64,000 bases of DNA from Paratrimastix pyriformis (taxonomy: Eukaryota > Preaxostyla > Paratrimastigidae). The stretch lies in contig JAPMOS010000013.1 of NCBI GenBank assembly GCA_027972325.1, positions 296,501 to 360,500 on the forward strand. Direction: 5' to 3'. The translations under genes were made by a program, and so were the position numbers. Position 1 is the stretch's first letter. Each line of letters starts with the position of its first letter. This document shows, piece after piece, positions 32,842-64,000 of the stretch. The notes beneath the pieces are model-generated. The model had not been told where the DNA came from. It saw only the letters and a list, made by a program, of their open reading frames with translations, and did no database searches.

Positions 32842-35800
32842 CTACGCAGGAGAGAGAGTCCGCGATGGCGGGTACTTGCGGGGGCGCGTCTGCGCAGGCG
32901 TGGGTTCCAGAGAGCGCACGGAGGGGGCTCTCAGTGGGGGGAGGGTGGGCACGGAAGAGGTCTGGCGGTGCTCCAGGGAGGGATGGTCGCGGGGAAGAAC
33001 CGGAGAGGCATCCGGGGGGGTCAGACCAGAGTGGTGGTGGGGCGGAGCCTCGGATTTGGCAGAGCCTGTAGAGTGGGTTACATGCTCGTGGTGAGCCGGG
33101 TGGTTATCGTCACGGTCGGGGCGGGAGATGTGGTGGGCATGGTGGTGGTGGTGGTGGTTGCGGTGCTCAAGGTCCGGCTCTTCGTGGTGCCTGCGAGGGG
33201 AATGATGATGGCGGGACCTGCGGCTGTGGTGGCGGTGACCACCCCTGTGGGCGGGGGGGCTGAGGTGGGGCGTGGTGGGGCCCTTGCGATCGGCTTGCTC
33301 CGGGTCGGACTCCTCTTCAGTGGACTCCGAGCCCGAGCCGGAAGAGGCTTCCATGGCAGCGGCGATGGGGGAAGAGGGCTGAACGAGGGTGAGGGTCATA
33401 GGGCTGAAGACGATGAGCGAGGCCACCGGGGCCCGGTACAAAACGATGCGCTTCTCAGGCGGCCGGTCGGCAGCAGGATGATGGGCCACTGGTCCCGCGA
33501 GGGTTGAAAATGGTGCGAGTGAAAAAGTGCTTGGCGAAGAGACGAACAAGACAGAAAAGAGAAAACAGCGGCGGAAACAATCCGGCAAATAGGAGGGTGA
33601 GCGAAAGAGGAGAACGACAAAACTCAGCCGAAATGTGCAACAGAGAATCGAAAAGCAGAAGACACCCGCTCTCCCAACGCATGTACACGATGAATCCGAG
33701 GAAACAGGGAAGGAGTGGAAAGAGACGCCCGAAGACGAAACGCCGACCGTCCACAGGGACGAGGCCTTTCGCAGAGAAGGCATCCACCGAAGCCAGAGCC
33801 CCATCGAAGAGACTTTCGTCGGCCGGGGCGACTTCCTCTTCGGCCGCCTCCTCTTCTTCCTGTACAGTCACCTCTTTGGAGGCCACGGGGCAGGCCGGAC
33901 TTCGGGTGGAGATGATCACGAAGATCCAGGGCAAATTGGCGACGAAAAGGAGCCCCGTGCAAATCAGGAAGAGTTGCTCATAGGTCAGTGAGCCCAGCAT
34001 GACCGCGCCTATAAGAAGAAGAATGAAGAAGGGTGAGAGGGGAGGAGGGGAATCGTTCCTGTCGATGGAAAGCCGACTGACCAAGCTCGGAACTCGCCGC
34101 CCAAGTGAGGCTATCGATGTTCTGAAGGATGGACCATCGTGTCTTCTGTTGTGGGGGGACAGAGTCCATGAGCAGCGAGTTGGTCAGGGCTCCCGTCGCG
34201 TTGAAGAAGACTGGGTGGAATCAAAAAAGGTATGAGCGCCCGTTGGAGAGGAAAATAGACCGTAACGGAGGGCGAAAGCGAGAGAGAACAGAATCCATGA
34301 ACCCCCGAGATACCCCTTAGACAAGGTGGCCAGCAGTTGGAACCCGACGCCAGCCAACTGAAGCAGCAGCACAGTTGCAGCCCGACCGAGACGACGGGCC
34401 AGCAGAGGAGTGACGAGAGAGAGCAAGGTGGCCCCAACCGAACCGCCGCAGTAGACCAAAGCCACGGCAACAGGGCCCATCAGGAGATCCTCGCTCATAT
34501 ATACCGAGAAGTAGGGACCACAAATTCCAGTCGACATCGCCATGGCGAGCTCGGCCGCTGCCAAGGAAAACGGCACACAGAGCGAGTACTTTGGAGCCTC
34601 GGATTCGGGCGCGGCAGGCGGAGTGCCCTCGGTTGGCGCTTCGTCCTCCTTGCCGGCTTGTGACTCTGTGTGAACCACAACAGTGGAATCGCCACCAGAA
34701 GTCACAGGCGCTGGAGGTTCGGCAATTTCCTCCGCAAGTTGCTGCGCAGGGGTCCGGTGCCGGAGGGTGGGAGAGCCAGGCTCCGTCGCCTCTTCATCCC
34801 CTTCTTCAATTCCTTCGGTCTGTTGTTCTTCTTCAGGGGCTCCAGAGACGGGGGGCTCGTCCGTATGAATGTGCAACTCAATTTCGCTCTCCGGGGACTC
34901 GGGCGAGTGGACCAGACGAGTCTGAGATGCTGGGGTCAGCGCGGCAGGGGCGGGGGAGCTGATCTCCGGGATCACAATAGTGGTCGAAGCCGAAGGGGTG
35001 GTGGCCAAGGAGGTCGCTTGGGATTCAACAGTTGACCCCGATGGTGGAGGGCAGATCTCCTCTTCGTCAAGAGGTTGCGGTGGAGAAGGCCTCCGGAAGA
35101 AGAGGAGGCAAAGGATGGGCGGTAGTGCAAGCGCAAAGCCTAGGGAGAGGAGTGAATTGGCAGATAAAAAGGGAGAAAAGACCAATACCCAAGGTAATCC
35201 TCAAAACAGGGAGCTCCCAGGCATCTCCCAGCACTACCGAGAGTCAGTGCGGGAAGAGGCGGAGGAGGAGTCAGACTCAAAAAAAGTGGTACTGGGACCA
35301 CAGTTCCGATTGCGGAAGCGATGTTGGAGAGAGCCCACCACCGAGAGAAATGTTTGCTGCTGTCTTGGCCCGGAAACCGAGCAGAAATGGTGTCCGAGAA
35401 CAGAGCTTCGATGGAGGGGGTATGGATAGCGGTGAACACGGCCCACGCAGCAACCGAAGCATACGTCAATTCAATTGACGTAAAAATTACAGCAACAGCA
35501 TTGATCGCAAGGGAGATCAGGCCCACAAGCGACGCAATCCTAAGTGGTGTATGAGGGACAGAAATAATAAAAAAGGCTCGCGACCATAACATTTGTGGTT
35601 TTCCCCACTTATCGGCAAAAAAAGAGGCTGGAAAAGCGATGGCAACTTCAACGACTCCGGAAAGAAGTGAAGTGAACCCAATATCATGTTCACTATGACG
35701 TAACAAATAGATCCATTGTGTTGCCCATTGCCCCTACACAAACGATGGATGTGTAGATAAGGGTCTGGAAGAGCCGGACACTGAATACTCCCTCCGCCAG

Positions 35801-35851
35801 AATCATCATGAACGTGAACACGTTCGTAACAGAGAGGTTGCATTCTTTCAT
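32842..35851 (-). CDS. MFS transporter, copy A of an inverted pair
   Basis: Major facilitator superfamily membrane transporter, substrate unknown. Exon 1 is 35851-35780 (MKECNLSVTNVFTFMMILAE), then GQWATQWIYLLRHSEHDIGF with MFS motif A in FFADKWGKPQML, EALFSDTISARFPGQDSSK, GDAWELPVLRITLG, FALALPPILCLLFFRR, a long acidic Pro/Ser-rich loop (about 34570-35060), the second six-helix half (YSLCVPFSLAAAELAMAMST onward), and VFFNATGALTNSLLMDSVPP. Intron positions match those of copy B, with one extra intron at 34211-34260. The C-terminal cytoplasmic tail is long and His-rich (RRSRHHHSPRRHHEEP and HHHHHHAHH near 33120-33240). The junctions between about 33450 and 33760 were not settled. Confidence 0.82.
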
Positions 35852-36128
35852 ACAAAGAAATGAGCAAAATGAGCAATAGAAGAACCGGCGAATAGTCGAG
35901 AAGGCACTTTTAGTTTGAGTTTCCGTTGACGAGAGTGGGCACGACAGTCCGTGCAATTTCTTTAACCCATGGGGGGGACAGGCTAAGAAATTTCGTGCGG
36001 GAAACTGACCGAAAACTGGCATTCTTTCCGGTTTGGGGAAGAGATCCGTCCTGATCATCGCCGGTCATCCACCTTTTGTTGTTTTTCTTTCTCCTCCCTC
36101 CCTTTGCACTATCCTTCATCCTTCACCT

Positions 36129-36563
36129 CCTTCTTCGTTCTTCTCCGGCGGCAATCGCCCCATTGTCCCCGGGCCAACACGTTTTTCCCTTTGTCACAAT
36201 TCGCCGCGGAACCCGACACTGCGGGACCGGACTCGGGTGGCGTTTCTCTCCCTTTCGTATCATTCTCCTCTCCCTTTCTCGTTCTTTCTTTCTTCCCACC
36301 GCTTTCATCGTTCTTCTCCGGCAATTGCCCCATCGTCCCCGGGCCAACACGTTTCCCCCCCGAACGGTCTTCGGCCCGGTCTGCACGATTATAGTCGCCG
36401 GAGGGATCCTAAGTCCACACTCCACATTCCAAAGTAAGGGAACCAAAAATGTTTGTCCGCCCAGGTGCCCATGGCCCTCGGTCCATCGCCCATTTGTCCC
36501 CCGCCGCCTTTGCCGATGACTTGTACCTATCGGGGGGAAAACGTGTTGGCCCGGGGACAAACG
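36129..36563. repeat. Three copies of a GTCCCCGGGCCAACACGTTT motif
   Basis: Two direct copies (about 36129-36186 and 36302-36354) share TTCGTTCTTCTCCGGC-like lead sequence and GTCCCCGGGCCAACACGTTT; a third copy is inverted at about 36531-36563. They flank or overlap the start of the retroelement fragment and may be parts of the element or of a related short repeat. Confidence 0.7.
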
Positions 36564-37207
36564 CCACGACTCCCGCCCTCCTCGGTCAGGCCTACCATAC
36601 CGTCGTCACCTTTGAGGCAGCAAGCGGTTTTGCCCTAAATCGTTCGAAGTGCGCTCATCTTCCCGTTGGTGGTTCTTCCAGATCTCCAGAAGTTCATCCT
36701 GGTCACCAAGAGACTCAACCTCCACGAAGACTTGACCAACATTCTCGTTCTCTACTGCCTCTGGGCCGTGCTCTCCCAATCCACCTTCCCGCAAACCCAC
36801 CCCATCGCCTCGAATCTCTTCTCGAGAATGACATGCACGAAAACCACGCAGAGGCGGCGGCCCGCAAGGCCGCCCACTCCAAGCAGCTGGCGACCGCACT
36901 GGCCGCCGCCACGGGGCAGCCATGCAAGGTGGTCCCCCTCGTGCTCGGTGCGCGAGGCACGGTCCCGAGGGCGTCGTGGCAAGCCCTCCTCCCCATCTGT
37001 CCGGGCCAGGGGAAGGGTGGACCCGGCAGAGTCACACTTCAGGCGATCATGCGCCAACTCGCAGCTGGCCATGAAAGACGCCCTAACTCTCATGGACATG
37101 CAGTCCAAAGCTGCCTGGTAACCACATCGCATTGTCCACCCCCCCAAAACAGGCCCACGAGGCCGGAGGGCCACTGCCCACCATTACCCTGGGTCGTTCG
37201 ATCCTGA
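36449..37207 (+). mobile_element. Degraded reverse-transcriptase fragment, probably non-LTR
   Basis: An open stretch reads AAFADDLYLSGG, the (F/Y)ADD catalytic motif of reverse transcriptases, followed at the usual spacing by VVTFEAASGFALNRSKC, typical of LINE-type enzymes. Further on, KVVPLVLGARGTVPRASWQA recalls the region after the polymerase in some non-LTR elements. The 5' part of the polymerase, an endonuclease and clear ends are missing, so this is a fossil. Assignment to LINEs rather than another retroelement class rests on two short motifs. Confidence 0.55.
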
Positions 37208-37450
37208 TCAGCGATTACCCTCTGATGGACCGCCCCCCGCAAAGGCCTTGCCGAGTAACAATCTCGTTTGCCCGTGTCTGCGAGAATACGACGCCTCCCC
37301 CATCTCCACCATCCCCCCAATTCGCACGCTGCCCATCCAAAAACAAGTTCCGGATTGGTCTCAACTTGACCCGTCAGAGAGAGAGATAGCGTGTTCAACC
37401 TCAAATATCCCCTAAACCTTCATATTTATTTTTTGACCTCTACCACAACA

Positions 37451-40286
37451 ATGCGGCAAGCCGAATGCAACATCACACTCACGTTGATGATCACTTTTTT
37501 AATATCTATTGCAGACTCCATCTATAATGTCGGCGCTTGTTTTATGACTTCCGGAACGATTGTCTTTGTTATCACACGTAGGGAAGATGGCAATCGCAAT
37601 GGATCTTTTTTTTGCGTAAAAGTGAACATGATCTCGGACTGACATATCTCGTTGCCGGACTCACAGAGGTTGCAGCCGCATTTCCTGGCTCATGCCTTGC
37701 CGATCGCTGGGGAAAGCCTCAAATGCTCCGCGTTGGTGCTGGTTTTGGGATGCTGGTCTGAGACCACTTTCCCTTCTGTTGATGCTGGATGGTTTTCGCC
37801 AGGCCGTGCTCATCAATGTTATTGCTGTATGGACGACCTCAGTCGAACTGACCTACGTATCAGTCGCTCTCTGGGCTGTCTTCTCGGCGACTTATTCTCC
37901 GGTTTTGGAGGCCCTTTTCTCGGACACAATATCTTCGCGGTACCCCGGCAAGGACAGCAGTAAGCCCTTCTCTCGATGGTGGGCGCTGTCCAACATCGCC
38001 TACGGGCTTGGGGCCTTGCTCCCGATACCATTTTTTCTCAGTCTGCTGGTGCCTTCCCTTCCAAAAGACACACCGATCGCGATTTCGATCGGATCGTTCT
38101 CCCGCAGCCTTGGGCGATGTCTGGGAGCAGCCCGTCCTGCGGATTGTGCTGTGCTTCGGTCTGCGCGCCCCTCACGCGCCACCCTAGCTCGTCGCGGAAA
38201 GCTTTGAGTGTTTGTCCACTCACGTGGGTCTTTTGATATTCTGCATCTAGGGTTCGGGCTGGCCCTGGTCCCGATGACGATGATGTTCTTCTTCCGCAAG
38301 CCCGCCCCTCCTATCCCCGCGGGTGGCGAGGGTGTGGGCGAGGTTGTTGGCGAGGGTGTGGGCGAGGGTGAAGGCGAGGGTGAAGGCGAGGCCGCCGAAA
38401 ACGAGGAGGATTTGGCTAACATGGCCCCGGACGACTCGGGCAAGGCCACCCCCCCGCCGACCCCCAGCGCGGCCCATCTGAACCCCCACCATCGGCGGGC
38501 AGTTCTGGGTGAGGCCGACGACCCGGAAGCCCAGCGATCGATGGCCCTCGACGAGGAGAAGGAGCCTGCCGATGGGGCCGAGACCGCCCAGGACGAGGAT
38601 CCGGACGCCCCGCCCCGGGTGCTGCGGCACCGGCTCACCATGGACGAGGACGCGGCCGAGGGGCAGGGCCCCGAGGACACCGCCCAAAACACCGATGCCG
38701 GCGAGGCGGCCGCCGTTTCAACTGTGCCCACCACGTCTACGCCTCTGCCTTCCTCTGCCCTGGGCGCAGGTCGCTCCCGGGGGGCCCGGGCCATCCCGTA
38801 CCTGGTGGTGTCGGCCGAGCTTTGGCTGGCCCTGGTCAACGGTCTCTCGAGCGAGTTCTTCCCGATCTATATGTCCGATCACCTGGTCCTGGCGCCGACC
38901 TCCCTCTGCCTGGTCTACTTCGCCGGCTCTGTCGGGGCCACGCTCCTCTCGCTGGTCGTGCCCCACCTGGCCCGCTGGTTGGGGCGCCCCGGCACGGTGC
39001 TCGGCCTGCTGGGGTGTGTGGTCGCATGCCAGATCGTGGCGGGCCTGACCAAGGTGGCCCTGGGAGGCTCGTCGGCCCTCTTCGCGACCGCTTACACGCT
39101 GCGGTACGTCTTCATGAACTCCCCCGGAGGCCTGGTCAAGCCGTTTCTGCTGGAGCACGTGCCTGCCCACCAAAAGTCGCGGTGGAGCGCCCTGGAGAGC
39201 TTCACGGGGGTCACATGGGCCGGCAGCGCCGAGTTGGGTCTGCCCATGTCCAAGTCCCGTCCACCCCTCTGCACCTGGCGCCCGGCCTCGCTGCGGCTCC
39301 ACGTCGTCATTTGGCCCTCACTTCTGTTGGCCTGTGCAGGGGCGCTGATGCTGTCGGGGATGAGCTACGAAACGCTCTTCCTGGCGACAGCCGGGATGTT
39401 GGCCCTGTCGGCCGTGCCTTGGCTGTTCATCCTGTTCATCACGGGCGAGCGGGGCGGCCCCAGGGAGGCTCACCCGGTCCCCGCCCAACCCGCGACCGAG
39501 GCCGAGATGGAGCAGATGGCCGAGATGGAGCAGATGGCTGAGCTGGCGCCCCAAGAAGACGAGGAGCCGGGGCGAAAGGGCGACGAGGCGGACGAATCGG
39601 AACAGCCGACCGCCCCATCTCCTGCCCCCACCGAGGAGGGGCCGTCCAAGGGGCTGGTCTTCGAGCCGGACATCGTCCTGGTGCCCTTCAAGGCCCCGTC
39701 CTCCTCCGCTTTGGCGGGCTCGCCCCTGGTCAGGCCGGCCCGGTCGCCGCTCCACCTGGCCGCCAGCCCGCCGCCGCCTTTCGGCACAGTCGCCCACCCC
39801 CTGACCGGACCGGCCCTGCCGGCCCTGCCGCCCGTGGTCCTCCCGGCCGTCCAGCAGGAGGCCGCCCACCCGCACCCGGGGCCTCTGGCCGACGCGCTGC
39901 CGCTGCCCATGGGGCTGCTCCGGCGCTCCATCTCGGCCTCCGCGGGCGGCAGCCCCCGCCTGGCCCCGGCAGCAGGGCCCCTCCGCGAGGCCCCCGGCCC
40001 TGCGGCGGTCCCCGCGGGAGTGAGCGCCTCGCCCCGGTCGAGTCTGAGCATCTCCGAGACGGGCAGCCTGTCCGCCCGCTCGACCTCCAGCGGCGGCCCC
40101 CCCGAGCCGGCCCGCCCCGTTCCTGGGCCGCCCACTCTGGCCCTGCCCGGCGGGGGCAGCCCGGACGCATCGCCCCGCGGCCCGGAGGCAGCCCCCCACC
40201 TGGCGCCCCATCCCCACGGGGCCGGAAAGCCGCCCGGGCCGCCCGCCCGGGGTGGGGCCGATTCGCCCCGGATACGCCGCGGCTGA
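37451..40286 (+). CDS. MFS transporter, copy B of an inverted pair
   Basis: Six exons in consistent phase (37451-37528, 37582-37755, 37803-38040, 38108-38158, 38251-39237, 39340-40286) give 824 aa. Matches copy A throughout the membrane parts: GRWQSQWIFFLRKSEHDLGL, motif A in CLADRWGKPQML, SVELTYVSVALWAVFSATYS, SDTISSRYPGKDSSKPFSRW, GDVWEQPVLRIVLCF, FGLALVPMTMMFFFRK, then an acidic loop (38300-38760), YFAGSVGATLLSLVVPHLAR, LRYVFMNSPGGLVKPFLLE and GMSYETLFLATAGMLALSAV. The C-terminal tail of about 270 residues is Pro/Ala/Ser-rich, with no His cluster. Substrate unknown. Most donors are GTCTG; the first intron starts GTCGG. Confidence 0.85.
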
Positions 40287-40822
40287 GCGGGCGGCCAACG
40301 GCATCCGCGGGAACCGCGTGATACGTGCTGCCCCCCCCCCCCCCCCCGTCTTGGTGTGTTTATCTAATTCAATGGCTTGTTTCTTCGTTGTAACTTCTTG
40401 GTTCGCCTTCTCCGTGTTCTGTACAGCCTCTGCCCATCCATCCCACCCCCCACTTTCCTTTCTCTTTGCTCTGCGCCTGTCTCTGCCCTTGTGCGCCTTC
40501 TTGTCGTCGCCTCCTTCTCTTCTTCTCTTCTGATATCAATGGCGCGAGGGCACGCGGAACGTGTCGCCTGTGCCCTCGCCCGTCCGCTGGGTGCATGTTC
40601 TCTTGGGACATGGGATCGGGGATCGGGGATCGGGGATCGTGGCCCTTCCTCCGGTGGCTGCGGCGGCAGGGCTCGGCGAACAATGGTTGCCGCCTCAGAC
40701 TCGCCGCTGTGCCGCATGGGCGGCAACGAAGGGAGGGGAGCGGAGGGGAGCGGAGGGGAGGAGGGGAGGAGGGGAGGATCGACTCGTCACACGCCCCCGC
40801 GGGGCTCGAAGGGCGGCGGTCG
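40287..40822. other. Convergent intergenic region with C run and purine array
   Basis: About 535 bases between the stops of MFS copy B and VPS13. Contains a C run at 40330-40346, pyrimidine-rich sequence to 40530, a triplet of GATCGGG at 40616-40638 and a GGGGAGCGGAG/GAGG purine array at 40733-40775. No coding sequence seen. Confidence 0.5.
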
Positions 40823-61650
<20,828 letters not shown>

Positions 61651-61815
61651 GTGGGAGTTCAACGTCAAATCGTTGACAGCATTCCCAACCAGCGGGGTTG
61701 ATGAGGTGAGGGTGCTGTCAGGGACACGGATTTCTCCTGAGTCTCGGCCATTTGTTTTTCTTCCTTCTTCGCCCGACGATCACATCAAACAAAAAGAAGC
61801 GCGTTTGGCGTTGTT

Positions 61816-63027
61816 TTACATGTACAGTGTGAGGTCGGGATTCGCCTCAGCCAGCCCGTCCAGGTCCTCGGCTCTCAGGACACCGCAATCGTACGCGTAC
61901 AGATGGCGCAACGTCCGCCGCCCCTTGCGGGCGATGGCGAGGCAGTGGTGCCCGTGGAGGTGCACCAGCGAGCAGAGGTGCAGCTCGTGGATGGCGGGCA
62001 GGTCCCCGCATGGCACGACCGCGTTGCCGTCGAGGGGGCAGTTCGAGAGGCGGAGCTTCCGGAGGGCGGTCATGGCCGGCAGCAGGAGGGCCAGTTGGGC
62101 GGGGCTGATGGCCGTGCTGTGCAGGTCGAGTTCCCGGAGGCTGGGGCCCAGGTTGGCCATCGTCTCCCAGATGGACCCCTCCAGTTGCGTGCTGGGGGGA
62201 GGTGAGCCGATGGGCGCCGAGGCAGAAGCTGGGACCGCAGACCATCCGTAGAGTAAGAGGGACTCGAGCTGCTGGGTCGCCTCCAGGATCTCCGTCAGCG
62301 CTTCGGTAGACAACTCCGTGCAGTTGGACTGTGAAGGTGGAGGTGGGAGGTGGAGGTGGAGGTGGAGGTGGAGGGGGTCATGTCCGGGGCAGGGCAGACC
62401 AGGTTCAGCGATGTCAGCCCGGTGCATCGGTCGAGCCAGTCCTTGTGGCTGTCATCGATGGGGCAGTTGGCCAGCTTCAGCACGCGGAGCTGTCGCATCC
62501 GGTCCGCGGGGAGGTCCTCGAACACTGCCGGCGTGAACCGGATCCCAGAGATGTCGAGAGAGGTCAGGCTGGTGCACTCGTCCAGAAGGGCCGACAGCCC
62601 CTGGTCGGGGTCGTCCTCGTCCTTGATGCCCGGCACGCACAGCGTCGTGAACTGCGCACCCAACTTCGGCGCGAGAATCTCCAGGAGCGATGAGGGCGAG
62701 CCGAGCGGGAACGTCAAGGCAGTGGCGTTGGGAGACTGATCGAGAACGGAACGAAGGAGGCGCTTCCGCGGGGGCCAGGCATAGAGATTCAGTGCCTTCG
62801 TCACACGCCATGCCACTGGAACGGCTACACAAACATATGCGCTTTGAGGAGTCGGCCAGGGCCAGACCTTCAGCGAAGGCCCGACAGACAAGACGATACC
62901 CGCCAGCAAAAATCTCACCCTGATCGCAAAAAGAAAGAATCACGCTCAACACTTCGATGGGAATGACGGAAAAAAAAGAGGAATCCCCATCGTTCCCAGA
63001 GGAGGACGCGTCGAGCGGCTCGCTCAT
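61816..63027 (-). CDS. F-box/leucine-rich-repeat protein
   Basis: Three exons (63027-62868, 62824-62400, 62328-61816) join in phase to 365 aa; donors GTCTGG and GTCTGC. The N-terminal F-box reads VIPIEVLSVILSFCDQGEIF then YRLVCRAFAE. LRR segments follow: SLLEILAPKLGAQFTTL, CTSLTSLDISGIRF, RMRQLRVLKLANCPIDDS, CTGLTSLNLSNCTEL, SLRELDLHSTAISPAQ, ALRKLRLSNCPLDG, AIHELHLCSLVHLHGH and TLRHLYAYDCGVLRAEDL. By family, a substrate receptor of an SCF ubiquitin ligase. It is a different paralogue from the F-box/LRR gene at 14335. Its stop lies 165 bases from the VPS13 start on the same strand. Confidence 0.85.
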
Positions 63028-63029
63028 CA

Positions 63030-64000
63030 ATGTACCAAATTTATCACGCCCGGTTCGTTTGGCTATATTTCTTTCAAGCCTCTTGTAGGGGTTGTTTGCA
63101 CCGTTTCTGGCACCGATATACCTTTTTTTGGTTACATTATGCCTTTTTCATGCCACGAATGGTGACCACTTACGAGTTGTGACGAAAATTGCCGAACCTT
63201 TTGTGTATAAAGAAAAAGATGTGCTCGCAGGGTTCGCTGTCGATTATTTTAATCAAATACTCCTTGCTCTGGGTTGGACCGCCGAGTGGCACACTGTCGG
63301 GACGCTTTCTGAGCTGTTTGAAGAACTCACCCCAAACGAAAACGGGCAGACTAAAGCCGACATTGCCGGTCTGTACCTCCCAATCTCAGCCTGCTGACGC
63401 TCGATAATTGTAGTTGGTGATTTGACGGTCACATCTTCCCGGGAAAACCAGGTCGACTTCACACATGCATACTATTTCTCTGGGTCTGTCCTCCCTCCCT
63501 TCCGTCGGTGGTTCCGAGACTGTGGGCAATCTGCAGATACGGGATCCTGGTCAAGCGGCAGGCGCCGTTCAGCTTCGTGACAAACTTCTTCCGCAGCACC
63601 CGCATGATGGAGGTTGTGGTGGGCATCGCTTGCCTCCTGGTCTACTCGGCCCTGCTGTCTGTCTCCCACTCCACTCCAGGCCTGGGTTCTGATCTTCGCT
63701 TCCATCTGGGCACAGTGTGTGGGTTTTTGAAGCGCGCCGGACGGGTAGTGACTTCGGGCGGCTCTTCTACCGCGGCATCCTCGACGCCCTCTGGTGGAGC
63801 GTCGTCACCAGTCCGCAAGCTCCTTCCTGCCCCCCCCCCCCCCCCCCCCCCCCCCCACTCCTCCTCCTCCTCCTCCTCCTCCTCCATCTCGATTTCTCCG
63901 GGTCACGTTGACCATTTGGGGGTCTATTTCCGGTCTCCTCCCTGGGCGGTAGCCACCACGGTGGGGTACGGTGACAAGACGCCCAAGTCGTGCGGGGGCC
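63030..64000 (+). CDS. Ligand-gated potassium channel, GluR0 type (partial)
   Basis: Exons: up to 63368, 63414-63483, 63537-63656, 63716-63810, and 63953 onward, all in phase; the gene runs off the window. The order is hydrophobic signal segment (IYLFLVTLCLFHATNG), first lobe of a periplasmic-type ligand-binding domain (LRVVTKIAEPFVYKEKDVLA, GFAVDYFNQILLALGW, KADIAVGDLTVTSSRENQVD, FTHAYYFSGYGILVKRQ), a membrane helix (MMEVVVGIACLLVYSALL), then a pore loop LWWSVVTTTTVGYGDKTP. The TVGYGD filter is that of potassium channels, so the protein looks like prokaryotic GluR0 rather than animal cation-selective iGluRs. The start is unsure: no in-frame ATG precedes the signal segment, and an upstream exon from ATG 63030 is possible. 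Confidence 0.82.
63831..63892 (+). repeat. C run and CTC triplets in the channel pore intron
   Basis: About 26 C then about 11 CTC triplets, 20 bases after the donor GTCCGC of the intron that splits the pore loop just before the selectivity filter. Confidence 0.85.

Larger units (their letters stand above)
35852..37450. other. Spacer between divergent MFS genes with retroelement remnant
   Basis: About 1.6 kb separates the two start codons. It holds three copies of a GC-rich motif (see repeat entry), a degraded reverse-transcriptase fragment and, on each flank, AT-richer sequence likely to be the two promoters. Confidence 0.6.

Overview
The window reads as nuclear DNA of a GC-rich unicellular eukaryote. 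Nearly every gene is interrupted by short spliceosomal introns, many only 43-65 nt. All three standard stop codons end genes here (TAA: 81 nt RS-rich gene, LRR genes; TAG: YqeC; TGA: MTR4, cornichon, SREK1-like), so the standard code is used. VPS13, MTR4, cornichon, an SREK1-like splicing factor and a Moco sulfurase are eukaryotic families, and a YqeC-type gene of bacterial origin sits among them. A free-living, possibly oxygen-poor, flagellate of the Preaxostyla kind (for example Paratrimastix) would fit, but that is inference from gene content and style only. Introns have a strong unusual 5' splice site, GTCYG (mostly GTCTG or GTCCG), often followed within tens of bases by a long C run on the sense strand.

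Layout. 1-1491 (-): partial HEAT-like helical protein. 1527-3021 (+): YqeC-like P-loop protein of molybdenum/selenium hydroxylase maturation. 3354-7621 (+): RS/His-rich protein. 7732-8502 (+): small unknown protein. 8649-9145 (-): small Tyr/Pro-rich, possibly ciliary protein. 9233-12266 (-): 13-exon molybdenum cofactor sulfurase (NifS-like domain only) with an N-terminal membrane anchor. 13065-14281 (+) and 14335-16540 (-): leucine-rich-repeat proteins. 16539-20180 (+): SREK1-like two-RRM splicing regulator. 20480-21076 (-): cornichon/Erv14. 21172-24902 (+): F-box/TPR protein. 25242-25970 and 26348-26644 (-): two small unknown genes. 26706-32276 (+): exosome helicase MTR4. About 32420-32768 (+): IQCC-like IQ-motif protein. 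32842-35851 (-) and 37451-40286 (+): a head-to-head pair of paralogous MFS transporters with a retroelement fragment in the spacer. 40823-61650 (-): a giant multi-intron VPS13 lipid-transfer gene full of tandem repeats in its introns. 61816-63027 (-): F-box/LRR protein. 63030-64000 (+, runs off the end): ligand-binding-domain potassium channel of GluR0 type with a TVGYGD filter.

Genes are tightly packed: divergent neighbours often start within 100 bp of each other (one pair may share a CATG start), and convergent neighbours end 50-540 bp apart. Functional links seen: YqeC and Moco sulfurase (both maturation factors of molybdenum hydroxylases) lie within 11 kb; cornichon and VPS13 belong to membrane traffic and lipid transfer; MTR4 and the RS-domain proteins belong to RNA processing. 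Exon models for Moco sulfurase, cornichon, the F-box/TPR gene, both F-box/LRR genes, the SREK1-like gene, MFS copy B and the channel were followed by hand with consistent reading phase across every junction; the 3' two thirds of VPS13, the 5' end of the RS-rich gene and one MTR4 junction were not resolved.
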